Shown here one piece after another: positions 1-24,924 of a stretch of DNA of 64,000 nt (within the stretch, counting starts at the first letter, position 1; each line of letters begins with the position of its first letter). Position numbers and translations under genes: made by a program. The stretch lies in assembly GCA_022829145.1 (NCBI GenBank), contig CM040746.1, positions 16,718,290-16,782,289 on the forward strand. The letters are read 5' to 3'. Under the pieces are notes generated by a model that searched no databases, had not been told where the DNA came from, and saw only the letters and a program-made list of their open reading frames with translations. The DNA is from Albula goreensis (lineage: Eukaryota; Chordata; Actinopteri; Albuliformes; Albulidae).

Positions 1-614
1 ATACCGTCTGTGCTGACAAAATGGCTAAACGTGCTTGGGTGATTTCTTTGTAGCATGTTAGTTTGCATATTACTTTGATTTTAGCTTATATCAATGTTAG
101 TAGGCAAATATGTTGGAAATGATACTCAGTTATGTCCCTGGAGTGATAACAGCGTGGTAAGAGGTTGATTACTGCTGTCTGTCTGACAGCATGCTCGGCT
201 TGTTATGTTCTGGTTATGTGATTTTGGCAGAGAGGACAAAAGGTACAAATGTAAAAAAGAGTTGCTTTCAAGTCATAAAGTTGGTGTTGTGTTGGTACTT
301 GTTTTGTGAATATGTTTATCTGGGAGTACACCACATATGTATGAAAACAGCTGTCAAGTAATACACATTCTTTGGCATGTTGGAAACTTGTAGCTTTAAA
401 AACTCAATGAGGATAACAAAGCTGTTTGACTATAACATGTCAGAACATCCAATTTTAATAGTCAAACTGGAAATAAAACAGTTTGAATTGATTCACAGTC
501 TGGACTTAAACCTGATAGCCCCAAAATCTAGAATAACAAATGCGATTAAACTGGCAATCTATATATGTATGATCATTTGCAGAAGAAATTTTACACAGAA
601 ACAGAATGTTGCGC
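1..614. other. Left flank, no gene recognised
   Basis: AT-rich sequence with short open frames that show no family resemblance, no convincing exon pair and no clear repeat. An upstream first exon of AFAP1L1 could lie here or beyond the left edge, but I could not identify one. Confidence 0.4.
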
Positions 615-618
615 AAAA
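615..618 (-). terminator. RNA polymerase III terminator of tRNA-Val
   Basis: On the minus strand a run of four T begins two bases after the discriminator base of the tRNA. This is the usual minimal Pol III stop signal and supports an active tRNA gene rather than a tRNA-derived repeat. Confidence 0.7.
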
Positions 619-619
619 C

Positions 620-692
620 TGTTTCCGCCCGGTTTCGAACCGAGGACCTTTCGCGTGTTAGGCGAACGTGATAACCACTACACTACGGAAAC
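620..692 (-). tRNA. tRNA-Val (anticodon AAC)
   Basis: The reverse complement folds as a complete 73-nt tRNA. A 7-bp acceptor stem (GTTTCCG/CGGAAAC) is followed by discriminator A. The A box reads TAGTGTAGTGG, the anticodon loop CCTAACACG holds AAC, and the B box GGTTCGAAACC is intact. It is intronless and lacks a genomic CCA, as eukaryotic tRNA genes do. From memory it is nearly identical to the vertebrate consensus tRNA-Val-AAC. The one difference I see is a T in the T-stem (CTCGG pairing with CCGGG), giving a G-U wobble. It stands alone, about 600 bp upstream of AFAP1L1 and on the opposite strand. Confidence 0.95.
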
Positions 693-1297
693 ATATTTGT
701 GTAAGGAAGTCCTATTGACCAAGTCCCATCGTAAAAACATTCGTGCCCATACAATTGTGTACTTCAAGAGTTAACGTATTATTTTAAAATGTATTCAGGG
801 AAAGACAATGGAACATATGTCATGTGAAAATGCACAATACAAACTGTCTACATGAGAAGAATCAATTTTAGTCTCAAACTCAGTCTTCGGGGGCTAAAAA
901 CGACATTTTCTCTGCAAAACCAGGTAATTTTGTGTAATGAATACTTCGCCCGTTTTTATTTACGACAGAAAACATTTTTATTTTTCCGTTCGGTTGCGAA
1001 TAACCGGCCGATAGTAGGTGTTTTGAATAAAAGACGTCATACCATTGATGTGTTATATTTCGGGTATTGTATCTATTAATCCTTTAACTTTTAATGACGA
1101 AGGCTCTGTTGAATTAAGCTAAAGTGGTCAATTCACTGTCCTTAAGATAGAAATTCTACAGGTGGTACCCGATAATGGAGCTCTTGACAGGGTTACTTCA
1201 CACTGTTATGATCCGGTGTGAAATTATGTCAGTGCCAGTTTGGTCTTGTTTAGTCCAATGATATGACCTCTGACCTGTGACCCATTGCCCTGCAGCG
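693..1297. other. Spacer upstream of the first AFAP1L1 coding exon
   Basis: No gene recognised. The last bases before the first coding ATG read CCCTGCAG, a good splice acceptor, two bases before the ATG. This stretch is therefore probably the end of an intron whose upstream exon I could not find. Confidence 0.4.
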
Positions 1298-14227
<12,930 letters not shown>

Positions 14228-17200
14228 AAGAGGGTTGTTGAGAAGACTTGCATTGGAAGAAGATGATTCTGAGTCACATGACTGAAATGAGAGACTCCCC
14301 CTGACCCTTTGGCTCCTTGTCTGCTTGCCCTGCCTCTCCCTCCTTTCTCCCTTGAGTTACAAGTTGGTCTGTTTAGTAAGTTGTCTCTCCTGCTGGTCTT
14401 CAGTAACATATGACTGGTGGAGCTCTTGGATATGTGCCAGCCCCGAAGGGGAAGTCAAGGCAGGTTGCAAGCCTCTGGTTTACCACTGAGAAGCACAACG
14501 CTGGTCTCTTACCTCAAGGCAAAGTGCTGCAATTGTTTGTGATTCATGCAAGTGTGTGTGTGAGAGAGACATCTGTTCAGTCTTGAGGATTGCGCTGTCT
14601 GAAGGTTCAGGGGAAGGGAAAGACTACTCAGCAATTTGAAAGGAAAAGGGTAAGTTTTATGGGTTTAAAGAAAAAAGGACCCTGGACGATCTGTAGTGTG
14701 CTGATTCTTAAGTCACTAAATGGAAAGAAAGAGACTAAGTTTTACTGTGAGATTTAAAAGAGACAGAAACAAAGTGGATCCATGTTTCAATGTAGTTTTA
14801 AATCACTATTGTAATGTACTGCTGTTGAAAGAGGAGGAGAGAAGTATTTTTATAAATACATTTTTTACTTACTTTTTACACTGTGCAATGTTGTCTCTTC
14901 ACCCCAAAACAAGGGTATCACAAAGTTAAAACACTTTGACTATAACTGGTGCTATTGAAAACACTCACTATACTAAACCTCTTAAGGTTTAAACTCACTG
15001 TTGATGCTTCTGGTGCTGGAATCTTTAATATTACCAAAGATAAAAAAACAAACATTGCTTATTAAACTTGATTTCATAACCAGCACTAAACAGTATGATT
15101 TCAAAATGTCTAACAAGGACAATGACATAGTGTTTCCTCACATTGTAAGTCATTGTTCCATCTTTGAGCCTCTCACTAACCTTTGTTTGACCTTTGCACT
15201 TTACTGACTGTTTTTTTTTTTTTTTTTACTTGGAGATGGTTAAGGGATGAATACAAATTAAATCACCATTTTCTGTACCAAATATTTGTGTTGGTAAATG
15301 ACTCTTCTATAATCTTCAGGTCAAATGTTTTGAACTGGTATTAATGAATTATAAAAGCACTTCTCGTGATTTGAAAAAAGTGCTGAAGAGAATTCAAGGC
15401 AAACCAGGAATCTTCCCTCAATGACCCACTGTAATTGTAGAGGCATTGAATTTATTCACCACTGGGAGAGGACATAGTCAACTTCAGGTCAAGAAGCAGG
15501 AGGTAGTTCAGGAGCATACACTTGTCTATGTCACCTTCTCTAAATCAATAGGATGGCACCTCACTCTCCACATGGACCCTGACCTCCAGCCACACTCATG
15601 GACTCAAAGCACTAAGGGAGTATAAATAGTCCCCTACATTAGAGATGTTAAGAGTAACTTTTCTGTCTCTCAGTCTACAAATCCACCCTTGCATGCCATA
15701 AACTAATGACAGTGGACCAGCTCCAAGACAGGAATTTCCTGTGTGTGTCCCAATACTTGAAAAATGTGTCCTCCTTTCCTCCACTACTACCTCATCTCCT
15801 CAGTACCCTGAAAGCCAGTCTTTGCATTCTCCCTTTGCCTAGTGTGCCAATGTTGGAAGTGTATCCTATTCAGAGATCCTATTTCAGAGATATTTTCACA
15901 TTTTTGGGTGACATCATAGTGCTCACGCCCAGACAGATTAACAGACCATCCCACATAATATGACACTATGAAAAAACAGAGGCTTTACTGCTACAGAAAT
16001 ATTAGTGCCCGAAGACAAATGAGCATTTCACTTTTTCATATTCCCAAGTGAACAGCAGTCTTTAAATTTACAAATGCTATTTAGGTATAACTACTGTAAA
16101 ATTTAGCTTGTTATTGTAGTTATAGGTTTATCATTTGCTTTCACATATGTTTTGCTCAACTTCTCACATTCTTCTGTGTCTCTTTTCTCCATTATTACTA
16201 TCCCAAGCTTACAAAACTGCTCAAATAGTGGCTGGCTACTGATTTCACTGCCAGTAAAGTAGGAATTTTTTTCAGACCAGCATTTGTGCATCTATACACT
16301 CGCAATTTATTTGTCTGACCCTTCCTCTCAGTTACAATATGGGTGCTCCAGAGAACTTCAGATTGAATGGGGCAGTAATGAAGAATACGAGCACATTAAT
16401 ACAATGCTAGCTGTGGCACATGCTCTGTTTGCCACAGTACTCAAAGAAGTCTGTCACTTATTTAGCTATATTAAGTGGAAAACGGCCAGAGAGAGGACAA
16501 CCTGGGACTCAGCCGGAGCAAGAGATACTGAAGGAGACTCCCAGTAAGTCTGCAGGTGGAGCACATGTGGTCCTCAGCATTAACATGCTTCACCTATATA
16601 GGAATACACCTGGGAAAAGAAATATGCTTCAGAACTTCAGAACCACATACAATGCATGTTTGCAAGTCTAGATATCTTCTCCTGTTTGTCATGGACTTAA
16701 CTGTACTGGCTCACACACTCTGGCAAGATACTGATGATGGGGCATTAAGTAAAAGGTCTACAGGAATAACCAAATAATGTAACCAACAAACAATATATAA
16801 ATACGTATTAACGATAAGGAGATGGGCCACCCTTTGCCCATCAAATAATTTCAGTCCTTCCTGGAATGATGTTATACAAGTTTTGAGTCTACTTTAGAGT
16901 AATGTTGAACCATTCTTCAAGATGAAAGGTTTCAAAAATTGTAATAACTGGCCAGTTCAACATCTGGGTGAGGTCCTTTCTGCCTTAACAAGCCTGTCAA
17001 ACACATGCCCGCTCATTAAAAATCTAGCAAAAATGCCAGGTTTGTTTGGGGGTCTGTATTGGCAAATGGAACAGGTGGTATGTCTACAAAAACCTTTTCA
17101 TCTAACACACTTCCTCTTCATCTTCAGTTTAATGTCGATATTCACTTGCCGCCACGTTTTCTTATTCAGCAACTAGACTGTTGAACGTACGCATTATGAT

Positions 17201-17302
17201 GACAAATTTGATTCTACATACTATTTGGGTGTTCATATTTCCAAATGGTATATGAACATGGAAGGTTACCATAAAAATACGTTACCGTTAGTTTGTTCCG
17301 AA
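14228..17302. other. AFAP1L1 3'UTR and spacer to GRPEL2
   Basis: The AFAP1L1 3'UTR begins at 14228. I see no strong AATAAA that fixes its end. A run of T lies near 15211-15228. The stretch around 16820-17010 loosely resembles dispersed teleost transposon remnants, but too weakly to call. No exons recognised. Confidence 0.4.
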
Positions 17303-17315
17303 GTGCATCATGGGT
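17303..17315 (-). promoter_or_regulatory. ZNF143/THAP11-like promoter motif of GRPEL2
   Basis: The minus strand reads ACCCATGATGCAC, close to the CCCAtnATGCa core of the ZNF143-type element common at vertebrate housekeeping promoters. It lies 65-77 bases upstream of the GRPEL2 ATG, where a promoter element is expected. Motif match by eye only. Confidence 0.45.
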
Positions 17316-17379
17316 AATCCACAATCTGGCCCTGTGCGACTCACAACGTACGTAGTCAGTCTGTACAAGCCATATAGCA

Positions 17380-20300
17380 ATGGCAATACACGTCCTCCGC
17401 TGTTCTCGGAACAGTGCTAACAATTTTGGGAGATTACAGTCATTCATCTCGAAAGAAAAGAGGTAAGTGAGCCAAAACAGATATTATTTATAAGTTTATG
17501 AAGTGTTTTCTGTGACAGTAACTTTGTTTATTTAAGTCTATTTAAATTGGCTAGTGAAGTGTCGCTATCTCCACGAGAGCTAGTTAGCTGTGAGTTGGCT
17601 ATCGGTAAAATGTGTGATCTGTCTGTTCCTTGCTACAGTTTCAGTGTATAATACTTAATTGTGTAGAGTTTTAATGTACCGTGCCAGTTAGATGGCGTGA
17701 ACACCGTTTGTTTCAGCAGTCAGTCCGCTAAACTTTTTGTTCGCACCGTTTGGCTGATGTGTACCTATGCTAGACAGTGTATCTTCAATAGCGAAGCCTT
17801 AACGTTCGCTTGTAGCTGGTAGCTGGTAGCTAACGTTACCTCATCAAGTCTTGTGACTCGCAGGGGGATGAAGAGGGGAAAGGGAATGCTATTTTCCGCA
17901 GCATCTCAATAGCTGATCATTCTAAGAAAACATAAGTGCAAACAAAGGTATAGAGCTACACGAGTTAATGCGCTTTTCATGTACTTCTCACATCATTGTT
18001 ATTGTCACCGTTAACGTTATTTCAAAGTAGTTGGTCACCGTATTTAACTAAAATGGTTCGTGAATCAACGTTTAATGTGCAATCGTTAAAAAAAAAAAAA
18101 AAAAAAAAAAAACCTTAGCTAGGTAAATGTGCAGATCGAAACAGAAGTTATATTTTTACAACAATTTTTTGCTTTTTTTGGAGCAAATGTTTCTACCATT
18201 GATGCTGCACTTGGGATCCATTCGACAAGCGCTTCAGCTCACGTAGTAACTTCGCTAACATGGAAGTGCTTAACGCTAGCACAAGGTTGAGTTCCATTTT
18301 GATTCGGGGATTGCACTGTAAATTAGAAAGGAAGTAGAACCTAGGTAAGGACTAGAAATAAATCATGCAACTTAAGGTTGCTAGATGTCGTTTTAGCTCA
18401 TTGGAACTAATAACATGTAATACTATACACCCCCCTGCCCCCACACCACCGAAAAACAAAGACACACACATGTAAAATGAGGATGGCAGATTAACAAGGG
18501 GTATTCATTTTGGTCATTTTGCTAAGAACGGGGATGGCATCCTCCCTCAACCCCCTTCAAATCGACTACTGGCTATAGTGTACATCCCGGAGTAAATTCA
18601 AGTAATTGTAACAGCACAGTGTTAACCATATGTTACTGCTTAAGTTTTGTCTTTGATTTTAATAAGTGAAGTATAACGTTGCTACTTCCTGAAGCGAATT
18701 GAGATCGCATCAGTGTTTTTAGGCATTACGATTTGACTGGTTTTGACAGTGGAGAAAATAACTTCTTTTTACTTTTTAAACATTATTTGCCTTGATTGGG
18801 CTATTTTTCTGTTTCTTGAAAATTTGTGGATGTAGCTTATATCACGTTAATTTGCTGTATCAAATTGCTCCCCACTCAAGTATACCTTGTGCGACTTAAA
18901 ATTGCCAAAATCATTCAAGATTTTGCTTGAGTATTTTACACTTAAGCAAATATAAAATAAGGTATAGCAAAGGGCTTCTGTGTATGACAAAACAAGCTGC
19001 TGGTCCAGTGTTTAGTGTGTGTTGCTGTTAATTTACTCATTAACCATTCGCTTTAATGCAAGAAGTGGTTAGTCATATTTTTATCCTGGAGGTCATATTA
19101 AGTTAAATTTAAGTTTGACGTGCAGTGGCCTACCTGCTAGTGTTTCAGGTCTAAAAGCCAATGCACAGCTACATCACAGATATAGCACATGTGTTTGTGC
19201 AGTGTACTTAAAATTACATTTACATTTATTCATTTGGCAGGCTAAAATTATTGCCAGCATATTTGAATACTGATTGTTAGTAGAGCCTACAGTTTTTGAT
19301 CAGTCATAACTTGGGCTGAAAACATGTTGCTTGCAAAAAGGTGACCTTCATTTGGTTATCAAAAGATTGTGTATTCGTTACCTGGGGAAGCGTTGGCTTT
19401 TGGCTGATATAGACTGTTAAAGCAGTTGTATATTTGAATATGAGCCAGTTTGGACTAGATTATGATGTAGACATTCCCTTTAATATGGTTGGAAATAAGT
19501 CAGATTCAGCCAGACCACTGCTATCAGAGATGATTAGGTCATAGATTAAGTTCACTTCTGTGTTCTGACTGAAAGGGAAATTGTGGCATTGAGCTCCTTT
19601 GTTTGCTTAGCCAAGGTGAAGGTACTGGTAATGTACAGCGGGGTGGCTGTGTTCACAAGATGATTTTGAATCTGTTGTAATAAGGCAATTGTGCATAGCT
19701 GCATTTCTGTAGGTGTGTCAGTGAACGGAGCTGGTATATATTGCACAGATATGCCATTTTCTATTTTTTACCATGCACTGAAGGGCCAAACACAGACTGC
19801 TGTTTAAGCTGATAAAACCCACATGAATACCCAGAAAACTTCACAGTAACTAGAGTAACCAATTCAGTGAAGTAGTGATATTAGGGTACCTTGTTACTAA
19901 CATTACATTAATTATTGGAGATGAGTAATTTAACTTTTTTAAGTTAATCCTGCATCTAATTCTTGATATAAGTGGGAAGGATTACCACTTCGCCAACCTA
20001 TCTGCAACCAAGCCAGGTCTGTGATCATGAAGGAAATACTCAAATGCATCTGATTCATTCATATCAAACCAAATAGACTTGTGCATCCATTAATAGTGTA
20101 CCAGGATAACACAGGCAGTGAGTACTTTCAATATATTTTTAAAAACTGATTAAAACCATCCAGGTTTCAGCTCATAGTCACAATGATTGGTATGATCCAG
20201 CTGGTTCAAACAACCGAAAGCCTTAAAATTGAGTCTTTTCTTTTAATTATCCATGTTGTCAATTTTGCCAAAAATTGCAATTGATTTATTTGAAAAGCTG

Positions 20301-22703
20301 TTGGGTATTATGTCTGCAGGACGATGTGTTTATTTGAACTATCTGTGGCCATTTCCTTTTTGCAGTTATCTCTTGACCTGTTTGAAATTTTAACATCTAC
20401 ACACCAAAAGTAGATAAGACACTCTGATCCCCTCCCTCACCCTCAGGCAAAATAGAACTAGGCTAACTCTTTTCACTCTACATCAAAACATGACTGTCTC
20501 ATATTGGGATATTCTGCCGCTTACTTTACTCATTTGCCGATAACTAATAGGTTAAAAGTTATGAATACAAAGACTGGAGGGGATGGCATGTATGGAAAAT
20601 TTTGGGGTTAGTGAGACTTGCAGGTGTTGTTATGAAGTATAGCAGAACTTCTGAGACTCAACCTGTTGTGAGTGGAAGTTATGTGTATCTTTGAAATGTG
20701 ATATTTTCATTACAGTGAGAATACACCACTTATTGATTGGAATTATAGTGTTGGATTAAGCTTGTTATCATTGATGCAAAAGGGAAGAAAGTTATGTATG
20801 CTGTTTCTTATTTTACAGCACTTTAGTTGACAGGTTAGTCTCTAAATCTCAGAGGCTATCCTGGATGACAATGTTAATTGTACTTGACCAATTGTACAGT
20901 TGATTTTGGGAAAGCTTGATCTCTGATCAGCCTGTGAATGCATAAGATTGTTGTGTGATGAGTTCAGTTATCTGGTTGGTGGGTAGAATTAGGACCATCC
21001 CTAGCCCAAAGTTTCCCACCATGTTGAGTTTCTTTTTAAATAGAAATATGTTTATCCTTTAGATTAAGTGTGCAGTGCAGCTGGTAGCATCTATCACAAG
21101 AATCTAACAAGTATTTCCTTAAAAAAATCTGCATTCATGCTTTTTTCTAAAAGACAAGGTTGAAAGTCAGAAGTTTTGCGTACCTTTGCACCAAACATCA
21201 TTTTACTAGTAAAGGCAGTGTGCTCAAGTAATTCAATGGATACCAAATGAAGCTGGTGATCATGTAGTAGATACAGCATTGGATGTTGACTGTGGGGGTA
21301 GTGTGGAGAACACTAACTGTAATGTGAATACTAACATCTGTATTAAGTGAACAGGAAATGCCTCTGGGGAAGCCCTATAAGGAACATGCTAGTTGCATTT
21401 ATAGCAGTACCTGTGTTGACCAGAGTGTGGCCATTTTTTTAACCCCCTGCACATTTGCAAGTGCTTGAGCACAAGCAGTGAAAAATCTGAGTATGATTTG
21501 GGGAAACCTATGATAGAGCAAAATCAAACAACTCATTGGACTTTTGCATCTCAACTGCAGTGTATTGAGGGCCCAGCTAATAGTTAGGTATAAACGTACT
21601 GTTTTCTAAATTTATGAACAGGTAGAAAGTGAGATGTGGATAGGTGCGATAATAGACTGTCAAATAAAAAGTACCACAAAAATCCAAGAAAAAAAAGCAA
21701 TAATAAAAAGCTGTGACTGCTTCAACAAATTTCATGAAATGGAAGGCTGAGGGCTTGTCGTGTATGAGATGAACCTTGTAGTAATTCCATGTACTTCTGT
21801 CTTATCCAGGGTTCTGGGATCCCTCTACAGTACAGCAGCACAGCACCGCAACACAGGTGATGATTTCTATGGTGATGATACCACAGATGACCAGAGTCAC
21901 TCTGTGACCAATGTGAGGATGCTGGAGATGCGTGCTAACAAGCTGGAGGAGCAAGTCCAGAACCTGACTGTAAGATCACTGTCCCAAACAGAGGGGGGCA
22001 CTGTTCACTCTTTCTTAAATCCAAATATTTTGTTGTGGTCCCCCCCTTACAAGACTGAGTTTGTAAAGATCATTAATCATTGCCTTATGGTTGTTTTGTT
22101 CATCTTTGTGTTACAGGAGAAATACAAAAAGGCATTGGCTGAATCTGATATGGTTCGCAGGAGAACACAAAAATTTGTTGAGGATGCCAAGGTCTTTGGT
22201 GAGAGAAAAGATCAATTCATCCAGAGGTTTTTGAATTTATAGTCTGCGTCATTGAATAGACTTTGTATTCTGTCTTCCATGCCTGCATTTCATTTAAGTA
22301 CTTCAAAGTAATCTGTTCTGATCCTAATTGCACAACTCTCCTGCGTCCATCAGGTATTCAGAGTTTCTGCCGGGACCTGGTGGAGGTGGCGGACCTCCTC
22401 GAGACTGCAGCACGAGAGCTGGAGGGCGAGGCACAGGAGGCAGAAACAGTGCAGAAGCTGGGCCAGGGGCTGGCACAAGTACGGGACAGGCTCGAGGGGG
22501 TCTTTGCTAAACACGGTCTAGAGAAGATGATGCCTGTGGGGGGCAAGTACGACCCCTACCAGCATGAGATTGTGTGTCATGTGGCAGCCAAGGGCGTAGA
22601 GCCTGGCGCTGTAGCCGTAGTCAAGCAGGAGGGGTACAAGCTACGTGGGCGCACCATCCGTCATGCTCATGTGGGCATTGCCATGGCAACACAACCGCAG
22701 TGA
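17380..22703 (+). CDS. GRPEL2: GrpE-like 2, mitochondrial nucleotide-exchange factor
   Basis: Mitochondrial matrix cofactor that releases ADP from mtHSP70 (HSPA9) during protein import and folding (family knowledge). Four exons (17380-17462, 21810-21969, 22117-22198, 22354-22703) join in frame to 224 residues; human GRPEL2 is about 225. The N-terminus is Arg/Ser-rich without acids for about 24 residues, as in a matrix presequence. A long helix follows (LEMRANKLEEQVQNL...EKYKKALAESDMVRRRTQKF), which forms the GrpE dimer coiled coil. The C-terminus has the beta-domain signature (VGGKYDPYQHEIV, GYKLRGRTIRHAHVGIA). GRPEL2 is chosen over GRPEL1 mainly by position next to AFAP1L1, as in human. Intron 1 is 4.3 kb and contains an A24 run (18089-18112) and a short SINE-tail fragment near 19213; nothing else was recognised in it. 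Confidence 0.94.
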
Positions 22704-23814
22704 CCCACCACATGGCCCTGTCCACTAGCCTCGCACAACACAAACGTGTCACACTCAAGAGGATGTCCTCCTCTTATTGTTTGGGTTTATTTATATTCTA
22801 AATAATGGTTTTAAATGGGATTGATTTGTTTATATATGTAAATACTTCACATTTTGTACAGGTAAAACTAGAAATATTTATATTTTTATTTATTTTTGGA
22901 CTTGATGTTACAAAAATATAGTTATATATTCATATATCTAGTCACAGCAGCACTTGACAAGTTTGTACTAAACCATCCACTAAAATTAATGTTACATATA
23001 ACTATTCCCTGCCCCAAATCCCTTTAAATATCTTTCATACATTTCAGACTTTGGCTCAAAGAACGATTTGCCATCAATTCTTTGTGTCTTAAGTGAAAGT
23101 ACCTGTATGAAAAAGACCAGATTGATGGTAATCTGAAAACAGAATTATGGAGAGGTTTAACAGTGTCATATATTAACCTGTTAAATGAGTGAGTTTGATT
23201 GGAGCAATGCTACTGTTGGATAAATGAGGTATCATGGTACTAAGAATGAATGGAGCTACAATTAGCTTTCAATAACTGACTTATTGTAACCAACTGAAAG
23301 ATCACAGTAAATATTTTTTAATTGCTGAGTTACTGGTAGCATGTAAGGCTCACCAATTTTTTTGGTGTCATGATACCTCATTCTCTCTAATTTACACATG
23401 TAAAATGAACCTATGTTTTAGGTATGAGAATGATGTTATGGAGGTATACTCTAAATGCTTAAGTGAGAAATTTATATGTGACATTTGGTGGGTTGATAAC
23501 CACACCTTACAAAACCCCCTGCTGTACCCGCCTCACCAGCTATAGATGTATGTGAGGGTGGCATATCCTGTTGGTCAGTGTGGACCATGCCAATGCTGAC
23601 ATGGGTGTTAGCCCAATTGGTTGCAGAATAATTGGCAGGACTTTGTTTTGTCAACAGCAACTGCCTTCAATTGTTTGGGCACCTGATGTGTGCAAGCTTA
23701 ACTGGTGAATTGACCATGGAAAGAAGCAGTTGCTGATGTGCAATTAAAGCTCTTCAGAGTTTGCCTTACTGTTAGTGAGGCTTGAACACCATTTTGAATT
23801 GCAAATTGTGAGAA
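22704..23814 (+). other. Probable 3'UTR of GRPEL2
   Basis: AT-rich sequence between the stop codon and a good AATAAA at 23815. It contains a 14-bp inverted repeat (23223/23369) and a weakly repeat-like stretch at about 23490-23760. The extent is inferred from the polyadenylation signal only. Confidence 0.5.
23223..23382. repeat. Inverted repeat, arms AATGAGGTATCATG
   Basis: The 14-base arm at 23223-23236 is the exact reverse complement of 23369-23382, with looser matching just inside. The spacer is 132 bp. It could be a decayed MITE or an RNA hairpin in the GRPEL2 3'UTR. Confidence 0.6.
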
Positions 23815-23820
23815 AATAAA
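23815..23820 (+). terminator. Polyadenylation signal AATAAA, GRPEL2
   Basis: Canonical hexamer about 1.1 kb after the GRPEL2 stop codon. A second AATAAA lies further on, near 24001. Confidence 0.5.
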
Positions 23821-24866
23821 GAGTGAAATCAATTTAATAGATGAGCCAGCCTCTTGACCTGCAAGAGCTTTTCACTATAATAAACGTATGAAGTCATGTC
23901 CAGTTGTCTGCTTTTTTTGGATAGCACTCCAGTTGCTAAATATGTAAATTTGTAAGATGGCAGGGTGTGTGTACATGGTGGGTTTCAGCTAGACAACCAA
24001 AATAAAATGAGAGCAACTGTGGAGACTCCTTTAATGGAGGATACCCTATGTGGAAGTGGGAGAAATGACTAATGAAAGTACATGTTCATTATTCTGAGCC
24101 ATATGTATCTCTGACCTTATACAGCTTCTAAATTATATTTTGATTTTTGACCTTGTTTGTGCCTCAGGAAAATAAGTGAGGCAATACTTTTTCCAAGTAC
24201 ATTTGTTGCTTTGCTGGCTCCTTAAATGTGAACAGCCCATATTTGCTTTTGCTGACTGTTTTAGTGACCCTTTTTATTTTTGGCCGATATTAAACATTTT
24301 TTTTTTTTAAAGGCATGAACATGCTGATTGTTTTGATTTTTCAATTTAATGGTAAAGTGGCCTGTAGTGGTATGAGAATCAACTGCCAACTTGCAGAATG
24401 CCTGATTTTCACAATGCACACTTGAGTTAATGAGATTTGCCTGAAAGTGTCCATCAATCCATAGATAACTGATATGTACTCAGCATAAGTTATCCACAAC
24501 TAATGTACCTTTGTGAATTTCAAAGAATTAAAGCTTTTACCCTGTCTTTTCAGCATCTTAAATATGAACACAACCTCATGCCATAGCTTGTAGACTCTTG
24601 GACTTCATTTCACCTGATCAAATATGTAGGTTACAGAGGCACAACCATTTCCTCAATCCCAGCTATGCATTCATTTTAGATTCAACAATGATACATAAAA
24701 AGCAGTGTAGCATGAAAGTGATACACATACCCAGCTACAAATTAAAACTGAAGAATGGACTCAAATTTCCATAAATTTGAATCTGCTAGCAGAAACATGT
24801 TAAATCACATGAAAAGTCCATGCTCTGTTAAAGTTCTTAGGAAGAGGGGTAAAATTTATGTAAAAC
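23821..24866. other. Tail-to-tail spacer between GRPEL2 and the small minus-strand gene
   Basis: AT-rich, about 1 kb. No coding exon, RNA gene or clear mobile element recognised. Confidence 0.4.
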
Positions 24867-24872
24867 TTTATT
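24867..24872 (-). terminator. Polyadenylation signal of the small minus-strand gene
   Basis: AATAAA on the minus strand, 53-58 bases beyond the stop codon at 24925. The spacing fits a short 3'UTR. Confidence 0.6.
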
Positions 24873-24924
24873 CATATATATATAAAAAAAAATACTAAAT
24901 CAACTTTTTAATATAAAGAAACAT

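Noticed and set aside
16820-17010. Resemblance to a dispersed teleost transposon remnant
   Set aside because: Only short word matches from memory, no ends and no second copy in the window.
19213-19240. Short TTACATTTACATTTATTCATTTGGCAG segment
   Set aside because: Looks like a SINE tail read in reverse, but it is under 30 bp and has no core or head.
17900-21700. Possible extra GRPEL2 exons or a nested gene in intron 1
   Set aside because: The exon 1 to exon 2 join is in frame and the total length matches the family; no other exon pair was seen.
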